Source of the DNA: JBBSHS01 sp038232515
GTDB taxonomy: Bacteria > Actinomycetota > Acidimicrobiia > Acidimicrobiales > JAUJNH01
DNA length: 9,037 nucleotides
Assembly (NCBI GenBank): GCA_038232515.1
Contig: JBBSHS010000095.1
Span: 1 to 9,037, forward strand
Direction of reading: 5' to 3'
Part shown: piece after piece, positions 1 to 6,426 of the stretch
Numbering within the stretch: position 1 is the stretch's first letter
Layout of the letters: the number at the start of each line of letters is the position of its first letter
The notes under the pieces: model-generated
Databases searched by the model: none
Seen by the model: only the letters and a program-made list of their open reading frames with translations
What the model was told of the DNA's origin: nothing
Position numbers and translations under genes: made by a program

Positions 1-83
1 CGGGGGCGTGGGGGGCCTTGCCGGCGCAGCCGGCCGGGGGCGTGGGGGGCCTTGCCGGCGCAGCCGGCCGGGGGCGTGGGGGG
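1..83. repeat. G-rich 34-bp tandem repeat, about 2.4 copies
   Basis: Two identical 34-bp units (1-34 and 35-68) are followed by a partial third unit from 69. Each unit begins with a run of five Gs, then CGT, then six Gs, and ends in GCCGGC-GCA-GCCGGC-like sequence. The six G-runs are 2-6, 10-15, 36-40, 44-49, 70-74 and 78-83, so the + strand could form G-quadruplexes. The array touches the window edge, so the copy number is a minimum. It lies just upstream of purS. I see no conserved protein in any frame here, so I treat it as intergenic. Confidence 0.85.
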
Positions 84-94
84 CTTGCCCCCAC
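76..94 (+). terminator. GC hairpin between the repeat array and purS
   Basis: GTGGGGG (76-82) pairs perfectly with CCCCCAC (88-94) around a 5-nt loop. There is no U-tract after it. The third repeat unit departs from the other two exactly where the second arm forms, so only this copy can fold this way. It could terminate an upstream gene outside the window or act in the purS leader; the sequence does not decide which. Confidence 0.35.
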
Positions 95-140
95 CGTGGG
101 CTCTGGCCCTCCCCTTTGCCCGCCTGCCAAACTCACCACC

Positions 141-404
141 GTGCCCACCTTTGACGTACTCGTCGAGGTACGCCTGCGTCCCGGTATCGCCGACCCCGAA
201 GGTGCCACCATCGAGCGGGCCCTGCCCGCCCTCGGCTTCGAGGGCATGGCCGGTGTGCGGGTGGGCAAGGCCATCCGCATGTGCGTCGAGGCGTCCGACG
301 AGGACGACGCCCGCCACCGGGTGACCGCCTGCTGCGACCGCCTGCTGATCAACCCGGTCATCGAGGACGCCGCCATCTCGGTGCACCGGGCGCCTCCGGC
401 ATGA
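141..404 (+). CDS. purS: Phosphoribosylformylglycinamidine synthase subunit PurS
   Basis: PurS is the small structural subunit that joins PurQ to PurL in the three-part FGAM synthetase, the fourth step of purine synthesis, in the cytoplasm. From the GTG at 141 the product is 87 residues, close to the family norm of about 80-85. It shows the usual N-terminal strand and turn LRPGIADPEGATIERALPAL, then LGF, VRVGK, and the C-terminal LLINPVIED. The same frame is open back to a TTG at 18, but that extension lies in the G-rich repeat and does not look like PurS, so I prefer 141, which gives the family-like start VPTFDVLVEV. There is no Shine-Dalgarno and no TANNNT box before it. The stop is 13 nt before purQ, which fits one operon. 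Confidence 0.95.
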   Translation: MPTFDVLVEVRLRPGIADPEGATIERALPALGFEGMAGVRVGKAIRMCVEASDEDDARHRVTACCDRLLINPVIEDAAISVHRAPPA

Positions 405-417
405 GCGCCTGCTTCTC

Positions 418-1098
418 GTGACCGTCACGGTCGGGGTGGTGCTCTTCCCCGGCTCCAACTGTGAGCACGACGTTGCCGAAGCTGTCGAAGGGCTGGGGGC
501 CAGCGCCCGCATCCTGTGGCACGCCGACGACGCTCTGGGCTCTGACGTCGACGCCATCATCCTGCCTGGAGGTTTCGCCCACGGGGACGCCCTACGCCCC
601 GGTGCCATCGCCTGTTTCAGCCCGGTGATGCAGGCGGTTGCCCGTTTCGCGGCTGATGGCGGTCCGGTCGTCGGGATCTGCAACGGTTTCCAGGTCCTGA
701 CGGAGGCCCGACTACTGCCTGGCGCCCTGCAGAAGAACCGGGGTCTGGTCTTCCTGTGCCAGATGGTCGAGCTCGAGGTGAGCTCCGATCGATCGGTGCT
801 GACCTCCAACGTCAACGTGGGGGCCCGCCTGCGTATCCCGGTCAACCACTTCGAGGGCAACTACCTATGTGGTCCCGACACCCTCCGTGAGTTGGAGGCC
901 GAGGACCGGGTCGTCCTGCGCTACGTCGACAATCCCAACGGTTCGATGGCCGACATCGCCGGTGTCTGCAATGCCCCGGGCAACGTCGTCGGTCTCATGC
1001 CCCACCCGGAACGGGCCAGCCATCCCCTGTTGGGCTCCGAAGACGGCAATGTCCTGCTGAGGGCCCTGCTGCAGACCGCCGGCGCCCGGGTGGCCTGA
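418..1098 (+). CDS. purQ: Phosphoribosylformylglycinamidine synthase, glutaminase subunit PurQ
   Basis: PurQ is the class I glutamine amidotransferase of FGAM synthetase; it hydrolyses glutamine and channels ammonia to PurL. The 226-residue product has the usual length. It opens with VGVVLFPGSNCEHD, carries the oxyanion region GGFAHGDALRPGAIA (residues 51-65), the nucleophile Cys88 in GICNGFQ, and the His196/Glu198 pair in MPHPER. NPNGS (172-176) and the following IAGVCN are also typical. The start is the GTG at 418, which puts the first strand at the N-terminus as in the family; an ATG at 401 is out of frame. No Shine-Dalgarno is visible. It lies between purS (13 nt) and purL (33 nt). Confidence 0.97.
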   Translation: MTVTVGVVLFPGSNCEHDVAEAVEGLGASARILWHADDALGSDVDAIILPGGFAHGDALRPGAIACFSPVMQAVARFAADGGPVVGICNGFQVLTEARLLPGALQKNRGLVFLCQMVELEVSSDRSVLTSNVNVGARLRIPVNHFEGNYLCGPDTLRELEAEDRVVLRYVDNPNGSMADIAGVCNAPGNVVGLMPHPERASHPLLGSEDGNVLLRALLQTAGARVA

Positions 1099-1115
1099 CC
1101 TCCTCCAGCTCTGTC

Positions 1116-1131
1116 TCGATAGTCTCGGCCC
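1116..1131 (+). promoter_or_regulatory. Candidate leaderless promoter -10 box of purL
   Basis: TAGTCT (1120-1125), within TCGATAGTCT, matches the actinobacterial -10 pattern TANNNT and ends 6 nt before the purL GTG. A transcript starting about 7 nt after the box would begin at the start codon, giving leaderless mRNA. This agrees with the lack of a Shine-Dalgarno. The best -35 upstream, CTGACC at 1095-1100, is weak and spaced 19 nt. A closely similar box lies before purF. Confidence 0.55.
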
Positions 1132-3411
1132 GTGACCGACACCGCTGACGTCCAGCCGGTGCACTTGGCTCTGGGTCTCACCCACGACGAGGCGGCCACC
1201 ATCGAGCGTGTGCTGGGCCGGGCACCGAACCATCTCGAGCTGGCCATGTACGCGGTGATGTGGAGCGAGCACTGCTCCTACAAGTCGAGCCGCATCCACC
1301 TGGCCCGCCTGCCCACGCAGGGCCCTGAGGTACTGGTCGGGCCGGGCGAGGGAGCCGGCGTGGTCGACGCCGGCGACGGCGTGGCCGTGGCCATCCGCAT
1401 CGAGAGCCACAATCACCCTTCGGCCATCGAGCCCTACCAGGGAGCAGCCACCGGTGTGGGCGGCATCATCCGCGACATCTTCTCGATGGGTGCCCGGCCC
1501 ATGGCGGTGATGGACGCCCTCCGCTTTGGGCCCTTCGACGAGGCCCGCAGCCGGTGGATCGCCGAAGGCGTGGTGGCGGGCATATCCGGCTACGGCAACG
1601 CCGTCGGGGTGCCCACGGTGGGAGGCGAGTTCGTGTTGGACGCCGCCTACGCCGACAACCCGCTCGTCAACGTGTTGTGTGTCGGGCTGCTGCCCATCGA
1701 GCGGCTGACCCTGGCCCGTGCCTCGGGCCCGGGCAACCTCGCCGTGCTGCTCGGCTCGTCCACCGGCCGTGACGGCATAGGTGGCGTCAGCGTCCTGGCC
1801 AGCGCCGGCTTCGGCACCGCCGCCGGTGAGGGCGCCGACGCGGCCGGCGGTGAGGACGACGCCGCCGCCAAGCGGCCCAGCGTCCAGGTGGGCGACCCGT
1901 TCGAGGAGAAGCGGCTGATCGAGACCTGCCTGCAGCTCATGGACGAGCGCCTCGTGGTCGGCGTCCAGGACCTGGGGGGCGCCGGGCTCACGTGCGCCAC
2001 CAGCGAGACGGCCGCCAAGGCGGGCTCGGGCATGGACGTCTACGTCGACCGGGTGCCGGTGCGGGAGCCGGCCATGCTGGCGTTCGAGGTCATGACCAGT
2101 GAGAGCCAGGAGCGCATGCTGGCCATCGTGACGCCCGAGAACCTCGAGCGCACCCTGGAGGTGGCCGCCCGCTGGGAGGTGAGGGCCAACGTCATCGGCA
2201 CGGTCACCGACCATGGGCGGCTGCGCATCCTGGACAGGATGGACGGCGAGGTGCTGGCCGACGTACCGGCCGCTTCGATGGAACACGACGCGCCCCGCTA
2301 CGACCGGCCTCGACGCCCACCCGCCGACCTGGGCTCGCGTCGGGCCGATGACCCGGCTCGGCTGCCTCAACCGGCCGACTGCGGTGCCGATCTGCTGGTC
2401 CTGCTGTCCCACCCCGGTGTGGCCGACAAGACATGGGTGAGCCGCCAGTACGACCACCAGCTGTTCCTCAACACCGTCGAAGGGCCAGGCGGTGATGCCG
2501 CCGTGCTGCGCTGCCGGGCTCCAGGTGTGCCGGCCCACGGCCACCGGGGCCTCGCCCTTTCCACCGACGGGAACGGTCGGTGGTGCTCGGTCGACCCGCG
2601 GGCCGGAACGGCCATGGTGGTGGCCGAGTCGGCCCTCAACGTGGCCTGCGCCGGCGGCCGCCCGGTGGCCCTGGTCAACAACCTCAACTTCGGAAATCCT
2701 GAGCATCCAGAGGTGATGTGGCAGCTCTCCGAGGCGGTGGACGGGATGGCCGAAGCCTGCGTTGCCCTTTCCATCCCGGTGGTGGGCGGCAACGTCAGCC
2801 TCTACAACGAGAGCCGGGGAGCGGACATCGACCCCACCCCGATCGTGGGCGTGCTGGGCCTTATCGATTCTCTCGAACGCCGGCCGCCGGGGATCGGTCT
2901 GGTGGACGGTGGTGACCTGACCCTGCTGGGCGGCCACGCCCGAGGCCTGGCCGGGTCATTGTGGGCTGATGTGCTCCACGGTCACCGCCGCGGGGTGCTG
3001 CCCGGTCTCGACCTGGCCGCCCATGGCCGCCTGCTCGGGCTCGTGCGGGAATCGGTGGCCGAAGGCGTGCTGGCCGGCATCCACGACGTGTCCGACGGCG
3101 GTCTGGCCGTGGCCCTGGCCGAGTTGTGCGCCCGGTCCGGGATCGGCGTCCAGGTGACGGGCGGAGAGAGCGGCGCCCCTCTCGACGCCGCCGACCTGTT
3201 CAGCGAAGCCGCCGGACGGGCGGTCGCCTGCACCGTCGGGACGGCCACGACCGACCTTCGCGCCCGGGCGGAGGCCGCCGGCGTGACCGCCGTGGTGCTG
3301 GGCCGGGCCGGCGGGGATCGGCTTGTCGTCGTCGGGTCGATGGACGTGGGGGTCGACCAGGTGACCGACGCGTGGCGCAACGCCCTAACCCGGGCCCTCG
3401 GTGCCGCGTAG
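1132..3411 (+). CDS. purL: Phosphoribosylformylglycinamidine synthase subunit PurL (small form)
   Basis: PurL is the ATP-dependent synthetase that converts FGAR plus ammonia to FGAM. At 759 residues it is the small form that works with separate PurS and PurQ, in keeping with its neighbours. Visible motifs are MWSEHCSYKSS (43-53, with the conserved His47), ESHNHPSAIEPYQGAATGVGG (91-111), GVPTVGGEF (159-167), VQVGDPFEEK (251-260), DLGGAGLTCATSE (280-292), then in the second half NNLNFGNPEHPEVMW (516-530), GGNVSLYNES (552-561) and HDVSDGGLAVALAE (651-664). These are the paired PurM-like ATP-grasp-unrelated synthetase halves. A low-complexity Ala/Gly/Asp stretch at 230-246 sits where family members vary. 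The GTG at 1132 is 33 nt after purQ and has a TANNNT box at leaderless distance. Confidence 0.97.
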   Translation: MTDTADVQPVHLALGLTHDEAATIERVLGRAPNHLELAMYAVMWSEHCSYKSSRIHLARLPTQGPEVLVGPGEGAGVVDAGDGVAVAIRIESHNHPSAIEPYQGAATGVGGIIRDIFSMGARPMAVMDALRFGPFDEARSRWIAEGVVAGISGYGNAVGVPTVGGEFVLDAAYADNPLVNVLCVGLLPIERLTLARASGPGNLAVLLGSSTGRDGIGGVSVLASAGFGTAAGEGADAAGGEDDAAAKRPSVQVGDPFEEKRLIETCLQLMDERLVVGVQDLGGAGLTCATSETAAKAGSGMDVYVDRVPVREPAMLAFEVMTSESQERMLAIVTPENLERTLEVAARWEVRANVIGTVTDHGRLRILDRMDGEVLADVPAASMEHDAPRYDRPRRPPADLGSRRADDPARLPQPADCGADLLVLLSHPGVADKTWVSRQYDHQLFLNTVEGPGGDAAVLRCRAPGVPAHGHRGLALSTDGNGRWCSVDPRAGTAMVVAESALNVACAGGRPVALVNNLNFGNPEHPEVMWQLSEAVDGMAEACVALSIPVVGGNVSLYNESRGADIDPTPIVGVLGLIDSLERRPPGIGLVDGGDLTLLGGHARGLAGSLWADVLHGHRRGVLPGLDLAAHGRLLGLVRESVAEGVLAGIHDVSDGGLAVALAELCARSGIGVQVTGGESGAPLDAADLFSEAAGRAVACTVGTATTDLRARAEAAGVTAVVLGRAGGDRLVVVGSMDVGVDQVTDAWRNALTRALGAA

Positions 3412-3469
3412 CTTCGCCTGCCCTGGGCTGACATGTCGAGCGGTGCAACAACGGCCATTGCCCTCCCCC

Positions 3470-3486
3470 TCGGTAGACTGCTCTCG
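3470..3486 (+). promoter_or_regulatory. Candidate leaderless promoter -10 box of purF
   Basis: TAGACT (3474-3479), within TCGGTAGACT, fits TANNNT and ends 7 nt before the GTG at 3487. It shares 8 of 10 bases with the box before purL. This geometry suits transcription starting at the GTG and helps choose that start for purF. No convincing -35 is visible. Confidence 0.6.
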
Positions 3487-4950
3487 GTGACAGTCGATGA
3501 CGACGACACACCCCGCGAGGCGTGTGGCGTCTTCGGGATCTACGCCCCGGGTGAGTCGGTGGCCCATCTCACCTACGACGGCCTCTACGCCCTCCAGCAC
3601 CGCGGCCAGGAGTCGGCGGGGATGGCCGTGTCCGACGGTGTCGAGCTCATGGTCGTCAAGGACATGGGCCTGGTCAGTCAGGTCTTCGACGACCACACCC
3701 TGATCGCATTGCAGGGCCACCTGGCCGTCGGCCACACCCGCTACTCCACCACCGGCTCCTCGGTCTGGCAGCACGCCCAGCCGGTGCACCGCTCCATCGA
3801 CCGGGCCGACCGTCCCGCCCACTTCGCTCTTGGCCACAACGGCAATCTCACCAACACCTCTGCCTTGGTGACCGAGTTGGGGGTGCTCCCCGGCACCATA
3901 GGTTCTGACAGCGAGGTGGTGGCTGAGCTGCTGGCCCGTTCCATGGCCGCCGGCACGGCCCTCGAAGCTGCGCTCCTGCACGTGTTGCCCGGTCTCGAAG
4001 GGGCCTTTTCGATCGTGCTCACCGACGGCGGCAGCGTCATCGGTGTACGCGACCCCAATGGCTTCCGGCCGCTGTGCCTGGGCCGACTGGGCCCGACCGG
4101 TTGGGTGCTGGCCTCGGAGTCGCCCGCCTTGGACGTGATCGGCGCCACCTTCGTGCGTGAGGTCGAGCCGGGCGAGATGGTGGTGATCGGCGCCGCCGGC
4201 GTGCGGTCGTTGCGGCCCTTTCCACGCTCGCGCGTCGAGCCTCGGTTGTGCGTGTTCGAGTTCGTCTACTTCGCCCGGCCCGATGCGGTGCTGGCCGGTC
4301 GAGAGGTGCACGGGGCCCGCCAGCGCATGGGCGAGCTCCTCGCCCACGAGAGCCCACTGCCCCCGCCCCTGCCCGGCAACGAGGGCTGTCCGGCGATGGT
4401 CATGGGCGTCCCCGACTCCGGCATCCCGGCGGCTGAGGGCTTCGCCAGGGCCAGCGGCATCGCCTACGGCCAGGGCCTGGTGAAGAACCGCTACATCGGT
4501 CGTACCTTCATCACGCCCGACCAGCGCCAGCGCGACCGGGGCGTCCGGCGCAAGCTCAACCCGCTGCGGGAGAACATCGCTGGCAAGCGACTGGTGGTGC
4601 TGGACGACTCGATCATACGGGGTACCACCAGCATGCAGATGGTGGCCATGCTGCGGGAGGCGGGGGCAGCCGAGGTTCACCTCCGCATCACGTCGCCCCC
4701 ATACCGATGGCCGTGCTTCTACGGCATGGACACCGGCGACCCGGCCGAGCTCATCGCCGCTCGCATGTCCGTGGAGGAAATCACCCGTCACGTCGACGTC
4801 GAGAGTCTCGCCTATCTGTCCATCGGCCGGTTGCTGGAAGCGGTGCGGGCCCGGGACGGCCGCGGCTTCTGCACCGCCTGCCTCACCGGCGACTACCCGA
4901 CCGACGTGCCCGTGGGTCTGCACAAGGGCGTTCTCGAAGCGACCGCCTGA
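3487..4950 (+). CDS. purF: Amidophosphoribosyltransferase (PRPP amidotransferase)
   Basis: PurF makes 5-phosphoribosylamine from PRPP and glutamine, the committed step of the pathway. From the GTG at 3487 it is 487 residues. The N-terminal Ntn-hydrolase domain begins at Cys13 (CGVFGIYA), which would be exposed after removal of a short propeptide, followed by HRGQESAG, GHTRYSTTG and GHNGNLTN. The C-terminal phosphoribosyltransferase half has the PRPP loop VVLDDSIIRGTTS (370-382). Four cysteines sit at the places expected for the [4Fe-4S] cluster of the Bacillus-type enzyme: Cys255 (CVFEFVYFARPD), Cys410 (PPYRWPCFYG), Cys462 and Cys465 (FCTACLTGDYP). The frame is also open from an ATG at 3433, adding 18 residues (505 in all); I prefer 3487 because of the -10 box at 3474-3479 and the usual short propeptide. 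Confidence 0.96.
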   Translation: MTVDDDDTPREACGVFGIYAPGESVAHLTYDGLYALQHRGQESAGMAVSDGVELMVVKDMGLVSQVFDDHTLIALQGHLAVGHTRYSTTGSSVWQHAQPVHRSIDRADRPAHFALGHNGNLTNTSALVTELGVLPGTIGSDSEVVAELLARSMAAGTALEAALLHVLPGLEGAFSIVLTDGGSVIGVRDPNGFRPLCLGRLGPTGWVLASESPALDVIGATFVREVEPGEMVVIGAAGVRSLRPFPRSRVEPRLCVFEFVYFARPDAVLAGREVHGARQRMGELLAHESPLPPPLPGNEGCPAMVMGVPDSGIPAAEGFARASGIAYGQGLVKNRYIGRTFITPDQRQRDRGVRRKLNPLRENIAGKRLVVLDDSIIRGTTSMQMVAMLREAGAAEVHLRITSPPYRWPCFYGMDTGDPAELIAARMSVEEITRHVDVESLAYLSIGRLLEAVRARDGRGFCTACLTGDYPTDVPVGLHKGVLEATA

Positions 4951-5040
4951 CATGGGTGGCGCCGACCGCCCACCGGCCAGACGGCGACGGTGGCCGTGTC
5001 CCTCGAAGCTGGGCCGGGCGTGGCCGTGGTCGCCGGGCTG

Positions 5041-6096
5041 ATGTCGTCCTACATGGGGGCCGGCGTCGACATCGCCGCCGGCGAAGCAGCCGTCGACCGG
5101 ATCAGGGCGGCCGTGGCGTCCACCCACCGACCTGGTGTGCTGGGGTCCATCGGGGGGTTCGGCGGCCTGTTCGACCTGGCCCCGGTCATGGAGGGTCGGC
5201 GCCATCCCGTGCTGGTGTCGTCCACCGACGGCGTCGGCACCAAGGCCAAGGTGGCCTCGGCGCTGGCCCGCTACGACACCATCGGTATCGACCTGGTGGC
5301 CATGTGCGTCGACGATCTGGTGTGCCAGGGAGCCGAACCCCTGTTCCTGCTCGACTACCTCAGTGTCGGCCGGCTCGACCCGGCCATGGCCGAGGCCATC
5401 GTGGCGGGCGTGGCCGACGGCTGCCGCCAGGTGACGGTCGGACTGTTGGGCGGCGAGATGGCCGAGCACCCGGCGTCCATGCCCGACGGCGATTTCGACC
5501 TGGCCGGTTTCGCAGTTGGTGCCGTCGAGCGGGACCGGTTGCTACCCCAGCGGGTGGAGCCGGGCCTGTGCCTGGTGGGCCTGCCCTCGCCCAATCTGCG
5601 GGCCAACGGCTACTCGCTGGCCCGCCTGGCATTGATCGGTGACCGGTCGCCCGACTGTCTGGCCGAGCCGGCGTGGCCAACCTCCACCCAGACGCTGGGC
5701 CAGGTGCTGCTGGAACCCAGCGTGCTCTACACCCCGGCGGTGTTGGCCCTGCTGGGGGAAGTCGACGTGCGCGCCGTCGCCCATGTGACCGGCGGCGGCC
5801 TTCCCGGCAATGTCAGCCGCATCCTGCCTCCTGGGCTCGACGCCGTGCTCGACCGGTCGACGTGGACCGTTCCTCGTGTATTCACCGAGATCCAGGAGCG
5901 GGCCGACGTGGCCGACGGCGAGATGGCCCGGGTGTTCAACCTCGGCGTGGGCATGGTGGTAGCCGTGCCGGCCGGCGAGGCGGCGCACGCTGTCGGCCTG
6001 CTTTCGGCCCACGGGCATCCCGGTGCCGGCGTGGTCGGCGAGGTGGTCGACGCCGGAAGCGCCACCGTCCGCCTGACAGGAGCGGTCGGCCACTAG
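5041..6096 (+). CDS. purM: Phosphoribosylformylglycinamidine cyclo-ligase (AIR synthetase)
   Basis: PurM uses ATP to close the imidazole ring, turning FGAM, the product of PurSQL, into AIR. From the ATG at 5041 it is 351 residues, the normal length, and starts MSSYMGAGVDIAAG, like the family's SYxxAGVDIxAG. Motifs in order are STDGVGTK (61-68, nucleotide binding), MCVDDLVCQGAEPLFLLDY (88-106), GGEMAEHP (137-144), ANGYSLARLAL, AHVTGGGLPGN (247-257) and EMARVFNLGVGM (294-305). The usual SSGLHSNGYS motif here reads SPNLRANGYS, a modest change. A GTG at 4990 in the same frame would add 17 residues and cannot be excluded. No Shine-Dalgarno is seen at either start. It follows purF by 90 nt and is probably co-transcribed with it. 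Confidence 0.96.
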   Translation: MSSYMGAGVDIAAGEAAVDRIRAAVASTHRPGVLGSIGGFGGLFDLAPVMEGRRHPVLVSSTDGVGTKAKVASALARYDTIGIDLVAMCVDDLVCQGAEPLFLLDYLSVGRLDPAMAEAIVAGVADGCRQVTVGLLGGEMAEHPASMPDGDFDLAGFAVGAVERDRLLPQRVEPGLCLVGLPSPNLRANGYSLARLALIGDRSPDCLAEPAWPTSTQTLGQVLLEPSVLYTPAVLALLGEVDVRAVAHVTGGGLPGNVSRILPPGLDAVLDRSTWTVPRVFTEIQERADVADGEMARVFNLGVGMVVAVPAGEAAHAVGLLSAHGHPGAGVVGEVVDAGSATVRLTGAVGH

Positions 6097-6120
6097 TCCA
6101 CGGCCGTGAATACAGGTGGC

Positions 6121-6151
6121 GGAGGCTTCACCGCACAATTCGCGGGCCTCC
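6121..6151 (+). terminator. Hairpin 24 nt after purM, possible terminator without a U-tract
   Basis: GGAGGC (6121-6126) pairs with GCCTCC (6146-6151), and CCGC (6131-6134) pairs with GCGG (6142-6145) inside it, leaving a 4-nt bulge and a 7-nt loop. No run of Ts follows. The position directly after the last pur gene and before the mobile DNA suits transcription termination, as GC-rich actinobacterial terminators often lack U-tracts, but this is inference. Confidence 0.45.
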
Positions 6152-6176
6152 GTGGGCTTCCAGCGCGCCAGGCGGG

Positions 6177-6184
6177 CGGAACCT
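6177..6184. repeat. Left half of the IS110 target site, outer tip of an IS3-type terminal repeat, with CT core
   Basis: CGGAAC (6177-6182) plus the CT core (6183-6184) continues at 7700 when the IS110 element is removed in silico, giving CGGAAC-CT-GTCAAGG followed by CCTTTGAGACA. From memory, many actinobacterial IS3-family elements end in a repeat of this type (CGGAACxTGTCAAG, then a TGAGACA-like motif). The pairing with RNA guide 6252-6258 is direct evidence that this is the left target half. Confidence 0.7.
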
Positions 6185-6193
6185 AATGAAAGG

Positions 6194-6378
6194 GGAGCGG
6201 AGCCCTCTGTGACAGGCTCAGCTCCTGCAGCAGCCGGCGGGTCAGCACTCACGGAACCGGGCCCCATCTCGAGGCCTATTGACAGACCGTGCGCCCTCCG
6301 GTTCGCCGGCGACTGGACTGCTGATGGGATGCCGTGCCCGCTTCGGCGTGAGCACTTGATCATTAGGTTGCAGCGGTC
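6194..6378 (+). ncRNA. Predicted IS110 bridge RNA with target- and donor-binding loops
   Basis: A 5' stem-loop pairs GGAGC (6194-6198) and GAGCC (6200-6204) with GGCTC (6215-6219) and GCTCC (6221-6225). The target loop has base stem GCAC/GTGC (6245-6248/6289-6292), tip stem GGCC/GGCC (6260-6263/6273-6276), and guides CGGAACC (6252-6258) and TTGACAG (6279-6285) facing each other. A small CCGG-TTCG-CCGG hairpin (6298-6309) follows. The donor loop has base stem 6311-6315 plus 6318-6321 with 6370-6378, tip hairpin GTGC..CGC-TTCG-GCG..GCAC (6334-6355), and guides ATGGGATG (6324-6331) and TCATTAG (6360-6366). The guides match, respectively, the left flank, the complement of the right flank, the right end, and the complement of the left end. 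Its start is set by the promoter formed at the circle junction; the 3' end is uncertain and may extend to the hairpin at 6390-6404. Length and layout resemble the IS621 bridge RNA. Confidence 0.85.
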
Positions 6379-6389
6379 TTCGGGTGCTG

Positions 6390-6404
6390 TGGTCGTGTCG
6401 ACCA
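6390..6404 (+). promoter_or_regulatory. Hairpin just upstream of the recombinase ribosome binding site
   Basis: TGGTCG (6390-6395) pairs perfectly with CGACCA (6399-6404) around a 3-nt TGT loop. It ends 5 nt before the Shine-Dalgarno AAGGAG (6410-6415). It could be the 3' end of the bridge RNA or a structure that affects recombinase translation. I cannot choose between these from sequence. Confidence 0.4.
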
Positions 6405-6409
6405 ACCGG

Positions 6410-6415
6410 AAGGAG
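6410..6415 (+). promoter_or_regulatory. Shine-Dalgarno of the IS110 recombinase
   Basis: AAGGAG, extended to GGAAGGAG from 6408, lies 11 nt before the GTG at 6427 and 14 nt before the ATG at 6430. The longer spacing to ATG slightly favours GTG. It is the only strong Shine-Dalgarno I see before a gene in this window, in contrast to the pur genes. Confidence 0.7.
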
Positions 6416-6426
6416 ATGCTTCGAGG

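Noticed and set aside
18..140. N-terminal extension of PurS starting at the TTG at 18
   Set aside because: It would add 41 Gly/Pro/Ala-rich residues encoded by the tandem repeat; PurS proteins start near the sequence encoded at 141.
865..2937. A 690-codon open frame on the minus strand opposite purL
   Set aside because: It is the antisense shadow of a strongly recognised gene in high-GC DNA, its product has no recognisable motifs, and PurL is certain on the other strand.
3385..5469. A 694-codon open frame on the minus strand opposite purF and purM
   Set aside because: It spans two well-supported genes and their gap, is His/Gly/Gln-rich in the way antisense GC-rich frames are, and matches no family.
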